Below are positions 1 through 9,520 of a stretch of 64,000 bases of DNA, one piece after another (the stretch's first letter is position 1; each line of letters opens with the position of its first letter). The stretch is from positions 1,426,001 through 1,490,000 of the forward strand of contig CBDCUQ010000004.1 of NCBI GenBank assembly GCA_965222835.1, in the 5' to 3' direction. The position numbers were made by a program, and so were the translations under genes. The notes under the pieces are model-generated. The model saw nothing but the letters and a program-made list of their open reading frames with translations. It was not told the origin of the DNA and did not search any database. Source of the DNA: CBDCUQ01 sp965222835 (GTDB lineage Bacteria > Pseudomonadota > Alphaproteobacteria > Rhizobiales > Hyphomicrobiaceae).

Positions 1-290
1 ATAGCATAGGACGCATCCACCTGCAGCTCGTTCTGGAGGAATGCCATAGACTGGGAGTAGTTGAGGTCGACCTTATGGTCCCCAATGCTCCTTACAAGCT
101 GACATGGGCAACATCGACCGACGCTGTCGTCGATCTTGTTTGGCCTTGGTCTAAGCACGCTTATCTCAGAACAAAAGCATACGAGCAGTTTTTGCGTCCG
201 CGCCTTAAGCATCTGGCTCGGCGACTACCTCACGCTTTACGGCGGCAGCTGATTTCACGGTTTAATGCTCCTGGGCCGAAAAACGCCTGA
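1..290 (+). CDS. GNAT-type (CelD/BcsL-like) acetyltransferase, C-terminal part
   Basis: This is the 3' end of a gene that enters from the left edge. The frame is open from base 3 to the TGA ending at 290, so the first ATG (75) is probably internal. The visible 95 residues contain a VPNAPYKLTWAT stretch followed by a basic, amphipathic tail (YEQFLRPRLKHLARRLP). That pattern resembles the C-terminus of CelD/BcsL-family acetyltransferases (Acetyltransf_6), which modify exopolysaccharides or amino sugars. The catalytic core lies outside the window, so the family call rests on this tail only. No neighbour on the same strand is visible. Confidence 0.5.
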   Translation, partial: SIGRIHLQLVLEECHRLGVVEVDLMVPNAPYKLTWATSTDAVVDLVWPWSKHAYLRTKAYEQFLRPRLKHLARRLPHALRRQLISRFNAPGPKNA

Positions 291-461
291 TCACAACTGC
301 CGTAGCTCAAGTTCGATGTCATGATGCTTGTGTCGCGGCCGCACAGTTTGGAAATGACCTGGAAAACCAAGTGCGCCTGTTGCCGCTTCATCGGCTGACA
401 ACTGACCTTCTCGAAGATCAGAGATTTGTTCCGCGCGTTGGATCAACCAGACTTGCTCGCA

Positions 462-2126
462 TCACGCGCGCTCAAACCGCTTGAATTTTATCCGGTGTGG
501 CTCGACAGCGGCGTCGCCCAAACGGCGCTTCTTATCGGCCTCATAGTCGGCGAAGTTGCCTTCGAACCATTCGACGTGGCTGTCGCCTTCGAAGGCAAGA
601 ATGTGAGTTGCGAGCCGATCGAGGAAGAAGCGATCGTGCGAGATCACGACGGCGCATCCCGGAAAATCCTCCAGCGCGGCTTCTAACGAACCAAGCGTTT
701 CTGTATCGAGATCGTTCGTCGGCTCATCGAGCAGCAACAGGTTGCCGCCTTCCTTCAGCATCTTGGCGAGATGTACGCGATTGCGTTCACCGCCCGACAG
801 AAGCCCCACCTTCTTTTGCTGATCGGGGCCCTTGAAGTTGAACCATCCGCAATAGGCCCGGCTGTTCACCTCCTTTTTCTCACCGAGTTTCATCACATCG
901 AGGCCGCCGGAAATTTCCTCCCACACGGTCTTTTTTCCGTCGAGGTGATCACGGGATTGGTCGACATAGGAGAGCTTCACCGTCTCGCCCAATCGGATGG
1001 TGCCGCCATCGGGTTCCTCTTGCCCGGTGATCATGCGGAACAGCGTGGTCTTGCCCGCACCGTTAGGGCCGATAACACCTACGATGCCGCCCGGTGGCAA
1101 CCTGAAGCTCAAGTTGTCGAAGAGAAGCCGGTCGCCAAATCCCTTGGAGAGATTTTCGGCTTCGATGACGACACCACCGAGGCGCGGAGGCGGGGCAAGT
1201 TGTATGGTCGCCCGACCCGTTTGCTCGCGGCCGGCTTCCTCGACCAGTTTGTCGAACGCGGTGATACGCGCTTTGGACTTTGCCTGGCGCGCCTTGGGTG
1301 AGGCGCGGATCCATTCGAGTTCGCGTGAGATGGTTCTCTGTTTGCCCTCTTCGGCTGCCTTCTCGGCTTCCGCGCGCTTTGCCTTCTGCTCGAGCCACGA
1401 GGAATAATTTCCTTTCCACGGCACGCCTTCGCCGCGGTCCAATTCGAGCGTCCAGTCCGTCAGATTGTCGAGGAAGTAGCGGTCATGGGTGACCAAGATG
1501 ACGCAACCCGCGTATTCCTTGAGATAGCGCTCAAGCCAGGCCACGCTTTCGGCGTCGAGATGGTTGGTTGGCTCGTCGAGGAGGAGAATATCTGGTTTCG
1601 ATAGCAAAAGGCGCGTCAATGCCACGCGGCGCTTCTCACCACCTGACAGCTTGGTGACGTCCGCGTCACCAGGCGGGCAGCGCAGCGCATCGAGCGCTTG
1701 TTCGACTTGTGTATCGAGATCCCATAAATTTTGTGCGTCGATTTGATCCTGCAGCTCGGTCATTTCGTCGGCCGTTTCTTCGGAGTAATTGGCCGCGATT
1801 TCATTGAACCGATCCATGATGGCCTTCTTTTCCGCGACGCCGTCCATAGCATTGCCGAGCACATCTTTCTCCGGATCGAGTTCAGGCTCCTGTGGCAGGT
1901 AGCCGACCTTGATGCCGTCCGCCGCCCACGCTTCGCCGACGAAGTCCGTCATCTCTCCGGCCATGATCTTGAGCAGTGTGGATTTGCCGGCGCCGTTGAG
2001 ACCAACGACACCGATCTTGGCACCGGGAAGAAACGACAGCGAAATGTCCTTCAGGACTTGCTTGCCGCCGGGATAGGTCTTCGCGACCTTATGCATGTGA
2101 TAAACGTACTGATTGGCCGCCGCCAT
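462..2126 (-). CDS. ettA: Energy-dependent translational throttle protein EttA (ABC-F ATPase)
   Basis: This 554-residue soluble ABC-F protein has two ATP-binding cassettes and no membrane segments. EttA binds the ribosomal E site and gates entry into elongation according to the ATP/ADP ratio. Cassette 1 shows Walker A GLNGAGKS (residues 42-49), signature LSGGEKRR and Walker B LLLDEPTNHLD. Cassette 2 shows GPNGAGKT, LSGGERNR and LLLDEPTNDLD. The two are joined by the charged linker typical of ABC-F proteins. Length and the N-terminal VYHMHKVAKTYPGGKQVL match EttA rather than Uup or YheS. It stands alone, with about 110 bp separating it from the protease gene upstream. Confidence 0.95.
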   Translation of the reverse strand: MAAANQYVYHMHKVAKTYPGGKQVLKDISLSFLPGAKIGVVGLNGAGKSTLLKIMAGEMTDFVGEAWAADGIKVGYLPQEPELDPEKDVLGNAMDGVAEKKAIMDRFNEIAANYSEETADEMTELQDQIDAQNLWDLDTQVEQALDALRCPPGDADVTKLSGGEKRRVALTRLLLSKPDILLLDEPTNHLDAESVAWLERYLKEYAGCVILVTHDRYFLDNLTDWTLELDRGEGVPWKGNYSSWLEQKAKRAEAEKAAEEGKQRTISRELEWIRASPKARQAKSKARITAFDKLVEEAGREQTGRATIQLAPPPRLGGVVIEAENLSKGFGDRLLFDNLSFRLPPGGIVGVIGPNGAGKTTLFRMITGQEEPDGGTIRLGETVKLSYVDQSRDHLDGKKTVWEEISGGLDVMKLGEKKEVNSRAYCGWFNFKGPDQQKKVGLLSGGERNRVHLAKMLKEGGNLLLLDEPTNDLDTETLGSLEAALEDFPGCAVVISHDRFFLDRLATHILAFEGDSHVEWFEGNFADYEADKKRRLGDAAVEPHRIKFKRFERA

Positions 2127-2235
2127 GTATCGCCTCGTTTCACTATAAAGACTTTGGATTCGGCGGGTCTTCTAGCCCATTCCCAAGGCGGGCTCAATGC
2201 GCCCTTTGGATTTCCGCGATCCCGGTAGCGCCAGG

Positions 2236-2955
2236 CTAAGGCACGTTGGAGATGCCGGTGAAGAAGAAACGCCCAAGTCCCACTGTGAACACCAACCAAC
2301 CCCACAAGGTGTGCTCGATGAACACTGCCCAGTAGGACGTGCACATGGCGTAGCGAATGGCGAGCACCAGCCCGCCAATGGTGGTCGCCGCGACGGCAAA
2401 CCCGCTGTCCATCACGATATGGCAAAACCCGAATAAGAACCCGTTTAGGATAATGCCCAGCCACACCCAGGACCCGAACAAGGGACCGTAGCGGTGGAAA
2501 TAGAACGACCGGTACACCAGCTCCTGTGCTGCCACGGACGCTAAGGGATAAAGGAGCATGATACGCCAATAGGTCTTTGGCCGGTTCTGCGGAAACTCCA
2601 AGAACCAATGTGGGCGGTTTTCTGCGATCCAATAGCTGAGGCCACCCCCAAAAACGAGAAAGACGAGAAGGATGGTGACGCCGGTGTGCCAGCCGAAGCC
2701 TCGCCGCAGCTCCCCTTTTAAGCGGAACGTAGAATCGGCTGCCAGCGCCACAATCGCAAATACGAGAACAGGAACCAGAGCCAGAAAGACGGGGACCTTT
2801 GCGCCGTGGACGGCGTAGTAGATGGCGAGTGGCGCGCCAACGAATAGCAGGACAAGCTCCGCAGCCAACCAGAGCCGCCGACGCGGCGCTGCCGGCACCC
2901 AGATGACGGTGCCGGCGGCAACGAGCCCTGGGGCTTGAGTTGACTTTGCCGTCAC
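2236..2955 (-). CDS. CPBP family intramembrane protease
   Basis: This is a predicted polytopic membrane protein of 239 residues. It carries the CPBP (CAAX protease and bacteriocin-processing) signature: QELVYRSFYFHR corresponds to the ExxxR motif, FGFCHI supplies the second-motif His, and EHTLWGW is the terminal motif. The first acidic residue of the usual EE pair is Gln here, as in some subfamilies. I start it at the GTG whose G is the last base of the upstream TAG (TAGTG), which implies translational coupling to the oxygenase gene. A longer in-frame ORF reaches back to 3090 but overlaps that gene. Substrate unknown. Confidence 0.8.
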   Translation of the reverse strand: MTAKSTQAPGLVAAGTVIWVPAAPRRRLWLAAELVLLFVGAPLAIYYAVHGAKVPVFLALVPVLVFAIVALAADSTFRLKGELRRGFGWHTGVTILLVFLVFGGGLSYWIAENRPHWFLEFPQNRPKTYWRIMLLYPLASVAAQELVYRSFYFHRYGPLFGSWVWLGIILNGFLFGFCHIVMDSGFAVAATTIGGLVLAIRYAMCTSYWAVFIEHTLWGWLVFTVGLGRFFFTGISNVP

Positions 2956-3575
2956 TACCCCGCCGAAAGCTTTTTGATTGCGGCTGAGACTTTGTGGCGA
3001 ACCCTGTGCCAGCCCTTGGACCCTTCGCTGGTCATCCAGTTCATTTGCAGGGAGCGGCGGCGCCCCTCGAACGGATGATGGCCGTGCCAAGAGTTGTCCG
3101 AGCGCTTGAAGACCAAGAGTGTGCCGTTGTCGGGTGCGACCTCGGTGACAAAGTCGTCGACGTCGTGACCGTTCTTCAGAATGCGCAACCGCCCGCCCGC
3201 TTGCTGCCAGTTCTCGTTGAGGTACAGAAGCACCGTGATGATCTTGTCCTTGCTGTCGGTATGGATCTTGCCGTCCTTCGCTCGCGTGTAACCACGCAGC
3301 GAGTACATCTTCGGCCGGCCCTCCAGATCAACATCGAACTTTTCAGCAATGAGTTCTTGAAACTCGGGTCCGTCGAGCTCGGCGATGACCTCCTTGATGG
3401 TCATGTTCTGATCGAGACTTTCGAGCGGGTAGGATCCCCCCTTCTCAATCTTCGGATACGTCTCGTTGATGCGCCTTATGCTATCCTCACCCAAGAAGCC
3501 CGAAACGACTATGTAGCGATAGGGGCTTGTTTCGACATCAGCTGCCCTGAGCTTATCGAGGTTCAGATGCGCCAT
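2955..3575 (-). CDS. 2OG-Fe(II) oxygenase (prolyl-4-hydroxylase-like)
   Basis: A cytoplasmic protein of 206 residues with the double-stranded beta-helix iron motif: KIHTDSKD gives H-x-D, NSWHGHHPF gives the distal His, and EGRRRSLQMNW gives the Arg that binds 2-oxoglutarate. The family hydroxylates amino acids, proteins or small molecules using Fe(II) and 2-oxoglutarate. I prefer the ATG at 3575 because a GGA sits 8 bases upstream. The alternative ATG 12 bases earlier (3587) has AGGAA directly abutting it. The stop overlaps the start of the downstream protease by one base, so the two are probably made together. Substrate cannot be read from sequence. Confidence 0.82.
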   Translation of the reverse strand: MAHLNLDKLRAADVETSPYRYIVVSGFLGEDSIRRINETYPKIEKGGSYPLESLDQNMTIKEVIAELDGPEFQELIAEKFDVDLEGRPKMYSLRGYTRAKDGKIHTDSKDKIITVLLYLNENWQQAGGRLRILKNGHDVDDFVTEVAPDNGTLLVFKRSDNSWHGHHPFEGRRRSLQMNWMTSEGSKGWHRVRHKVSAAIKKLSAG

Positions 3576-3644
3576 AGCTCGTTCCATTTCCTTTGCTCTT
3601 TTTTTTGGCCGGTCGCGCCGACGTCCAAAGCTGCTCGTCGTTGC

Positions 3645-4673
3645 TCAGCTGCCTCTTAGGCACTCTTTGCGGCGTTTCCACCTCAGCTCAATTTCTGCTG
3701 CGATGATAGCTGCGGAATCAAGGGGCGTGTAGTCCCAAGTCTCGAGCCGCTCGACACTTTCGGGCAGCAATCGTGTTGCGTCAGCGGCGCGTAAAGCCTC
3801 GTGGAAGCGGCGGAATTTTGGCGAACCGCCGGATGGTTCAAACACGTAGACGGGGCGGCCAGTGGCGCAGGCTTCGCCAGTCATGTTGACGCTGTCGGCT
3901 GTCACGATGAGCCTGTCGGCATGTGCCAAGAACTGCGGGTATGGGTTTTCGCCGTTGCCGTCCCATAGAATTCGTGGTGTGTCGCGGGTCGCGGCTTCTA
4001 CGGCTTCCACGACTTGTTTATGCGTGCGCCGTGACGGTGTGATCATGAAGCTTACACCGGTGCGTGCGAGCGATGAGAGTGCTGCGGCCAATTGGGCATG
4101 GTCCGCTTCGGAATATTTGTAGACGCTGTTCTTTCCACCGAGAATGACAGCCACACGCGGTTCCGGCAGTGCGGCGATTGCCGGCGGTACGTCGCGACGC
4201 AAGGCTGCGAGGCGTTCGGCCGAGTAACCATGCGGCGGCGTCAACGTCGTGAACACATTCGGCCCGCGCCGCTTATCGTGTGCGGGTACCCAAATGAGAT
4301 CGGCGGTGGTCGGTCCCGTTTTGGGGTCCTGCAGAACGACCGTGAAGGTATGTGGTCCGGCCTTGCGGCCCAGCGCACGAATGTAAGGAATGCTTGCTCG
4401 GCCAGATGCAATCGCGATCGCGGGCCAGGGAGGAGCAAATTGACTGCCTTCGAGACCGAACCGGTCGCGAGGATTGACCGGACCCCAGGGCGCCATCAGA
4501 CGATAGATCCCTGTCGGCGTGACACGCTTCATCTCGTATTTGACGCCAAGGGCTTCGGCCAGGCCGCGGGCCTGCACATCCATTCCGGCCTTGCCGTCGG
4601 TAATGATCCAGGCCCGGGCCCCGAGTAGGGGCCGATCGGTGTGCTTGGTTGTGATGGGAGCAGGACTCGTCAT
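3645..4673 (-). CDS. ELM1/GtrOC1 family (DUF1022) putative glycosyltransferase
   Basis: This 342-residue protein belongs to the family named after plant mitochondrial fission protein ELM1, whose bacterial members are GT-B-like putative nucleotide-sugar transferases. Seen in the sequence: the N-terminal ITDGKAGMDVQARGLAEALG segment diagnostic of the family, a central VVLQDPKTGP, a Gly-rich VAVILGGKNSVY, and the C-terminal LIVTADSVNMTGEACATGRPVYVFEP acceptor/nucleotide region. Residue stretches like TADSVNM...EA are typical of GT-B folds. It lies upstream of the oxygenase gene on the same strand with a gap of about 70 bp and may share its transcript. Substrate unknown. Confidence 0.85.
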   Translation of the reverse strand: MTSPAPITTKHTDRPLLGARAWIITDGKAGMDVQARGLAEALGVKYEMKRVTPTGIYRLMAPWGPVNPRDRFGLEGSQFAPPWPAIAIASGRASIPYIRALGRKAGPHTFTVVLQDPKTGPTTADLIWVPAHDKRRGPNVFTTLTPPHGYSAERLAALRRDVPPAIAALPEPRVAVILGGKNSVYKYSEADHAQLAAALSSLARTGVSFMITPSRRTHKQVVEAVEAATRDTPRILWDGNGENPYPQFLAHADRLIVTADSVNMTGEACATGRPVYVFEPSGGSPKFRRFHEALRAADATRLLPESVERLETWDYTPLDSAAIIAAEIELRWKRRKECLRGS

Positions 4674-4907
4674 GGCGTCTGTTTTTGCTGGTCGGGCCTC
4701 CGAAAGTCGAGGGGTTCAGACGCCGCAAACCCCCAAAAGACCCGCCGGAAGTCCCGATTCTGTGTAATGACTGATACGTTGCCCCAGCTTATGCTTTCTA
4801 TTTATTGCGCAATTGCGGCGAAGCGGCTATGGGCCACGGGACGGGCCGCAAGTGCAGACTCTGCCTTAACGGAACGATCGAGCGAGCCACACCACGCGGA
4901 GTCATCC

Positions 4908-5396
4908 GTGCCACCTCAACTAGACGTCACAGACTGGCGCATTCTGAAAGAGCTGATGGCCGATAGCTCGATCACCAATCTTGCGCTCGCCCGGCGCGTC
5001 GGTTTGTCGGCGCCGCCTTGCCTTAGGCGTGTGCGCGCGCTTGAGCAGGCCGGCCTGATCAGCGGTTACACGGTGCTCATTGACGAAAAGGCGCTCGGCT
5101 ACGAACTCACCGCATTCGCCCTCGTGGGGTTACACAATCAATCGGAGGCGGATCTGCGTGCGTTCGAAAACCTTGTGCTCGGATGGCCCCTGGTGCGCGA
5201 GGCGCATATGCTGACCGGAGATAGTGACTACTGGCTGAAGTGCGTTGCGCGGGACCTGACGAGCTTTCAAGATTTCATACTGAACGAGCTGACGGCAGCG
5301 CCCAATGTTGCCAGCGTGAAAACAAATGTCGCTATTCGCCGCGCCAAGCTCGCGCCGGGCGTGCCGGTCCCGAGCGACATTGCGGACAAAGATTGA
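4908..5396 (+). CDS. Lrp/AsnC family transcriptional regulator
   Basis: A 162-residue regulator with an N-terminal winged helix-turn-helix (LDVTDWRILKEL through PPCLRRVRALEQAGLI) and a C-terminal AsnC/RAM ligand-binding alpha-beta domain (ALVGLHNQSEADLRAFE, LTGDSDYWLKCVARD). Lrp-type proteins sense amino acids and form octamers or dimers. I chose the GTG at 4908 because GGAG lies 6 bases upstream and the length then matches the family. The frame is open further 5', with an ATG at 4767 that would add 47 residues unlike any Lrp N-terminus. It converges on greA, with 24 bp between the stops. Confidence 0.85.
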   Translation: MPPQLDVTDWRILKELMADSSITNLALARRVGLSAPPCLRRVRALEQAGLISGYTVLIDEKALGYELTAFALVGLHNQSEADLRAFENLVLGWPLVREAHMLTGDSDYWLKCVARDLTSFQDFILNELTAAPNVASVKTNVAIRRAKLAPGVPVPSDIADKD

Positions 5397-5420
5397 AGAA
5401 CACTGCGCGGCCCGAATTGG

Positions 5421-5900
5421 CTATTTCCACTCGACCTTCAAGATCTCGTAGCTTCGCGCACCTTTAGGAGTGGTTACTTCGGCGCTGTCGCCTTTCGACT
5501 TACCGATAAGCGCGCGGGCGATTGGGGATGAAATCGAGATCTTGCCCTCCTTCACCGCTGCTTCCAGGTCGCCCACGATCTTGTATTTCACCTTCTCGTC
5601 GGTATCCTCGTCAACGAGCGTGACTGTGGCACCAAACTTGACCGTGCTTCCTGATAGCTTTGACGGATCGACAATCTCGGCGCGATTGATCTTGTCTTCG
5701 AGTTCGGCAACCTTGGCTTCGTTCAAGCCCTGCGCTTCTTTTGCGGCGTGGTATTCGGCGTTCTCCGAAAGATCGCCATGCGAGCGTGCTTCCGCGATGG
5801 CCTGGATGATGCGCGGGCGCTCTTCGGCTTTGAGCCGGTGCAATTCGACCTCGATCCTCTTGTACCCCTCGAGGGTCATCGGTACCCGTTCCATCGACAT
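5421..5900 (-). CDS. greA: Transcription elongation factor GreA
   Basis: GreA is 159 residues, the normal length. It enters the secondary channel of RNA polymerase and stimulates cleavage of the transcript in backtracked complexes. The N-terminal coiled coil carries the hallmark GDLSENAEYHAAKE loop with the catalytic acidic residues. The C-terminal FKBP-like domain ends in SPIARALIGKSKGDSAEV. Two in-frame ATGs lie at the start (codons 1 and 3), and either would give a normal protein. It lies downstream of carB on the same strand with a 112-bp gap. Confidence 0.97.
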   Translation of the reverse strand: MSMERVPMTLEGYKRIEVELHRLKAEERPRIIQAIAEARSHGDLSENAEYHAAKEAQGLNEAKVAELEDKINRAEIVDPSKLSGSTVKFGATVTLVDEDTDEKVKYKIVGDLEAAVKEGKISISSPIARALIGKSKGDSAEVTTPKGARSYEILKVEWK

Positions 5901-6012
5901 CGCTAAAGTCTCCTAAGCGGCCGGACTCGACTGGCCCAACCAAAACAACAGAATTGCCTCTTACGCGCGTGGAGTGAACCAGCCCGGGCCAGAAACGGCA
6001 GGGCCGTAAGGA

Positions 6013-9000
6013 TTAGGAGGCGCCGGCCACATACGCCTGAAGCGGCGCAACATTCATCGTATCGGCCTTTAAGGCCTTGATGGCGCGCGTGACCGCGATG
6101 GCTCCTGCAAGAGTCGTATAATAGGGAATGTGGTTAAGCAAGGCCGTGCGGCGAATGTCCTTGCTGTCGGATATGGCTTTCGCCCCTTCCGTCGTATTGA
6201 ACACAAGCTGCACTTCACCGTTCTTCATGGCGTCGACAATATGCGGCCGGCCTTCCAAAACCTTGTTGATACCCGCGCATTGAACGCCGTTCGCCTCAAG
6301 ATGTCGTTTGGTTCCGCGTGTTGCCAAGACTTTGAATCCCATCGCCTGTAACTCCTTGAGCGGCGCGACCATTCGGTCTTTGTCGGTCTCCTTGACGGAC
6401 ACGAACACGGTGCCTGCCACCGGCAGGCGCTGTCCGGCGCCGATCTGACTCTTTCCGAAGGCCATGGCGAAATCGCGGTCGATGCCCATGACCTCTCCGG
6501 TGGAGCGCATTTCGGGACCAAGGATCGGGTCCACACCGAGGAATCGGGCGAACGGAAAGACCGCTTCCTTGACAGCAATGTGATCGGGTTGCGGCGGTCT
6601 TAGCCCAAAGCTCGCGAGCGAGCGCCCCGCCATGATTTCAGAGGCAATCGCGGCGATGGGGTGGCCGATCACTTTGGCGACGAACGGAACGGTGCGCGAG
6701 GCGCGCGGATTGACCTCGAGGATGTAGACGTTGCCATCCTTGATCGCGAACTGGACGTTCATGAGCCCGACGACACCCAAAGCCTTTGCCAGTTCCTGCC
6801 CTTGGCATTCGAGTTCGCCGAGCACGGGTCCATCCAATGAGTGGGGGGGTAAGGCACACGCCGAATCGCCGGAATGGATTCCCGCTTCTTCGATATGCTC
6901 CATAATACCCGCGATGTAGGTGTCTTGGCCGTCGGACAGACAGTCCACGTCGACCTCAACGGCGTCCGTCAGATAGCGGTCGATCAGCAACGGGCGTTTA
7001 TCTGAGACCACTAGTTCGGACGGGCTATTGAGGGTTGCCGAAAGCTTGGCGATGTAGCGATCGATCTCCACGCCGTCATGCACGATCTCCATGGCCCGGC
7101 CGCCAAGAACATAGGACGGGCGAATGACAACGGGGTATCCAATGGCGTCAGCCGCAGCACGGGCTTCTTCGGGCGTGCGCGCTATGCCGCTTTCCGGCTG
7201 ATGCAGCCCAAGCTTTTCGATGAGTGCATTGAAGCGATCGCGGTCCTCGGCCAGGTCGATTGCGTCGGGCGACGTTCCAAGAATGGGGACGCCGGCTTCT
7301 GAGAGCGGGCCCGCCAGCTTCAACGGAGTCTGTCCGCCGAATTGAACGATGACTCCCTTGAGCGTGCCTTTGCTCTTTTCTGTCGCAATAATTTCGATCA
7401 CGTCCTCGGATGTTAGCGGCTCGAAATAAAGCCGGTCGGACGTGTCGTAGTCGGTTGAGACCGTCTCCGGGTTGCAGTTGACCATGATCGTTTCATAACC
7501 GGCCTTGGTCAGTGCGAAACAGGCGTGGCAGCAACAGTAGTCGAACTCGATACCCTGACCTATGCGGTTCGGTCCGCCACCCAAGATCACGATCTTATTG
7601 CGATCGGAGGGAGTGGCTTCGCAAACGGGTGTACCAGACAATCCCCGCTCGTACGTGGAGTACATGTACGCGGTTGGTGATGCGAATTCGGCCGCACACG
7701 TATCGATCCGCTTATAGACCGGAGCCACACCAAGGCGCCGGCGCAAGGCGCGCACATCGGTTTCGCTCTGACCCGATAGCTTGGCCAGGCGCGCATCCGA
7801 AAACCCGTAGGCCTTGAGGGTGCGCATCTGACTTTCGGTTTGCGGCAATCCATATGCCTTGACGCGGGCTTCCTGCTCAATGAGCTCCCCGATACGCGCG
7901 ATGAACCAGGGATCGATCCTACAGAAGGCATGCACGGTCTCCTGGTCGAAGCCGAGGCGCAAAGCCTGGGCGACCTTGAGAATCCGGTCCGGCGTCGGCC
8001 GGCCCAGTGCAGCGCGGATGACATTCTTGTCGTCGCCCTGACCGAGCCCTTCCAGAACGATGTCGTCGAGGCCGGACAGGCCGGTTTCCATCGAGCGCAG
8101 TGCCTTCTGAAGGCTCTCCGCAAACGTGCGGCCGATGGCCATCGCCTCGCCCACGGATTTCATCGAGGTGGTGAGGGTTGAATTGGCGCCCGAGAATTTC
8201 TCGAAGGCGAAGCGCGGGATCTTGGTGACCACGTAGTCGATCGACGGTTCGAATGACGCCGGCGTGGCGCCACCGGTAATATCGTTCTCTAGCTCATCGA
8301 GCGTGTATCCGACCGCAAGCCGGGCGGCGACCTTGGCGATGGGAAATCCTGTCGCCTTGGACGCCAATGCCGACGAGCGCGAGACGCGCGGGTTCATCTC
8401 GATCACGACGAGGCGGCCGTCCTCCGGATTAACGGCAAACTGCACGTTCGAACCACCAGTCTCAACGCCGATCTCGCGCAGGACCGCGATCGAAGCGTCG
8501 CGCATGATCTGATATTCTTTGTCCGTCAGCGTGAGTGCCGGTGCGACCGTAATGCTATCGCCGGTGTGCACGCCCATCGGATCGACGTTTTCAATGGAGC
8601 AGACGATGATGCAGTTGTCCGCGCGATCACGGACGACTTCCATCTCGAATTCCTTCCAACCCAGCACGCTTTCTTCGACGAGCACTTGCGTCGTCGGCGA
8701 GGCGTCGAGCCCGCGCTCGATAATGTCAAAATATTCTTCGCGATTGTATGCAATGCCGCCGCCAGTACCGCCGAGCGTGAAAGAGGGGCGCATAATGGCC
8801 GGCAGCCCAACAACGTCGAGAGCGGCTGCGGCCTCTTCGCGGTTGTGGGCCAGCATCGAACGCGGCGTCTCAAGGCCGATCTTTTTCATCGCCTCGCGGA
8901 ACAGCAACCGATCTTCGGCCTTGTCGATGGCTTCGGCTTTGGCGCCGATGAGTTCCACGCCAAGCTCGTCAAGCTTGCCGCTCTTATGCAGCGATAGTGC

Positions 9001-9312
9001 CGTATTGAGAGCCGTCTGCCCGCCCATGGTCGGCAGGACAACCAGTTTGTCTTCGGGTCTCTCTTTGCGCTCGCGGGCGATGATCTTGGCCACCACCTCC
9101 GGCGTTATCGGTTCGACGTATGTGGCGTCGGCCAGTTCGGGATCGGTCATGATCGTTGCTGGATTGGAATTCACCAGAACGATGCGGTAGCCCTCGGCTT
9201 TGAGGGCCTTGCACGCTTGCGTGCCGGAATAGTCAAACTCGCAGGCTTGCCCAATGATGATTGGGCCGGCGCCGATGATGAGAATGGTGTCGATGTCTGT
9301 GCGTTTGGGCAT
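6013..9312 (-). CDS. carB: Carbamoyl-phosphate synthase large subunit
   Basis: CarB (1099 residues) makes carbamoyl phosphate from bicarbonate, ammonia (delivered by CarA) and two ATP, feeding pyrimidine and arginine synthesis. The protein is the expected internal duplication. The first half begins with IDTILIIGAGPIIIGQACEFDYSG and the second with KIVILGGGPNRIGQGIEFDYCC, each followed by an ATP-grasp domain (EMNPRVSRSS and EVNPRASRTV). An MGS-like allosteric domain closes the C-terminus. carA is not adjacent. A strong minus-strand hairpin with a T-run precedes carB and separates it from the exported-protein genes upstream. Confidence 0.98.
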   Translation of the reverse strand: MPKRTDIDTILIIGAGPIIIGQACEFDYSGTQACKALKAEGYRIVLVNSNPATIMTDPELADATYVEPITPEVVAKIIARERKERPEDKLVVLPTMGGQTALNTALSLHKSGKLDELGVELIGAKAEAIDKAEDRLLFREAMKKIGLETPRSMLAHNREEAAAALDVVGLPAIMRPSFTLGGTGGGIAYNREEYFDIIERGLDASPTTQVLVEESVLGWKEFEMEVVRDRADNCIIVCSIENVDPMGVHTGDSITVAPALTLTDKEYQIMRDASIAVLREIGVETGGSNVQFAVNPEDGRLVVIEMNPRVSRSSALASKATGFPIAKVAARLAVGYTLDELENDITGGATPASFEPSIDYVVTKIPRFAFEKFSGANSTLTTSMKSVGEAMAIGRTFAESLQKALRSMETGLSGLDDIVLEGLGQGDDKNVIRAALGRPTPDRILKVAQALRLGFDQETVHAFCRIDPWFIARIGELIEQEARVKAYGLPQTESQMRTLKAYGFSDARLAKLSGQSETDVRALRRRLGVAPVYKRIDTCAAEFASPTAYMYSTYERGLSGTPVCEATPSDRNKIVILGGGPNRIGQGIEFDYCCCHACFALTKAGYETIMVNCNPETVSTDYDTSDRLYFEPLTSEDVIEIIATEKSKGTLKGVIVQFGGQTPLKLAGPLSEAGVPILGTSPDAIDLAEDRDRFNALIEKLGLHQPESGIARTPEEARAAADAIGYPVVIRPSYVLGGRAMEIVHDGVEIDRYIAKLSATLNSPSELVVSDKRPLLIDRYLTDAVEVDVDCLSDGQDTYIAGIMEHIEEAGIHSGDSACALPPHSLDGPVLGELECQGQELAKALGVVGLMNVQFAIKDGNVYILEVNPRASRTVPFVAKVIGHPIAAIASEIMAGRSLASFGLRPPQPDHIAVKEAVFPFARFLGVDPILGPEMRSTGEVMGIDRDFAMAFGKSQIGAGQRLPVAGTVFVSVKETDKDRMVAPLKELQAMGFKVLATRGTKRHLEANGVQCAGINKVLEGRPHIVDAMKNGEVQLVFNTTEGAKAISDSKDIRRTALLNHIPYYTTLAGAIAVTRAIKALKADTMNVAPLQAYVAGAS

Positions 9313-9448
9313 GGCGGGGCGATTTCTAGGCGAGGGAGCAGGCTTTGGCTATAGGCGGAATGTCGATTTTCCATGCGTGACCGCCACGTCCCACGTGGAT
9401 TCACATTTTTTTTGCATCGGGCCTTTCCACAGCCCGGTCCCTGCACGC

Positions 9449-9484
9449 AAAAATGGGGTGCGCGGCCCTCGCCCTGCACCCCAT
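9449..9484 (-). terminator. Rho-independent terminator
   Basis: A perfect 9-bp stem (ATGGGGTGC at 9453-9461 with GCACCCCAT at 9476-9484) is followed on the minus strand by five Ts (9449-9453). It sits just downstream of the exported LolA-like gene that ends at 9521 and upstream of carB, so it should insulate carB from that gene. Confidence 0.8.
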
Positions 9485-9520
9485 CCGAGTGACCCTTTTT
9501 GCGGCCCTAGGCTGATTCCA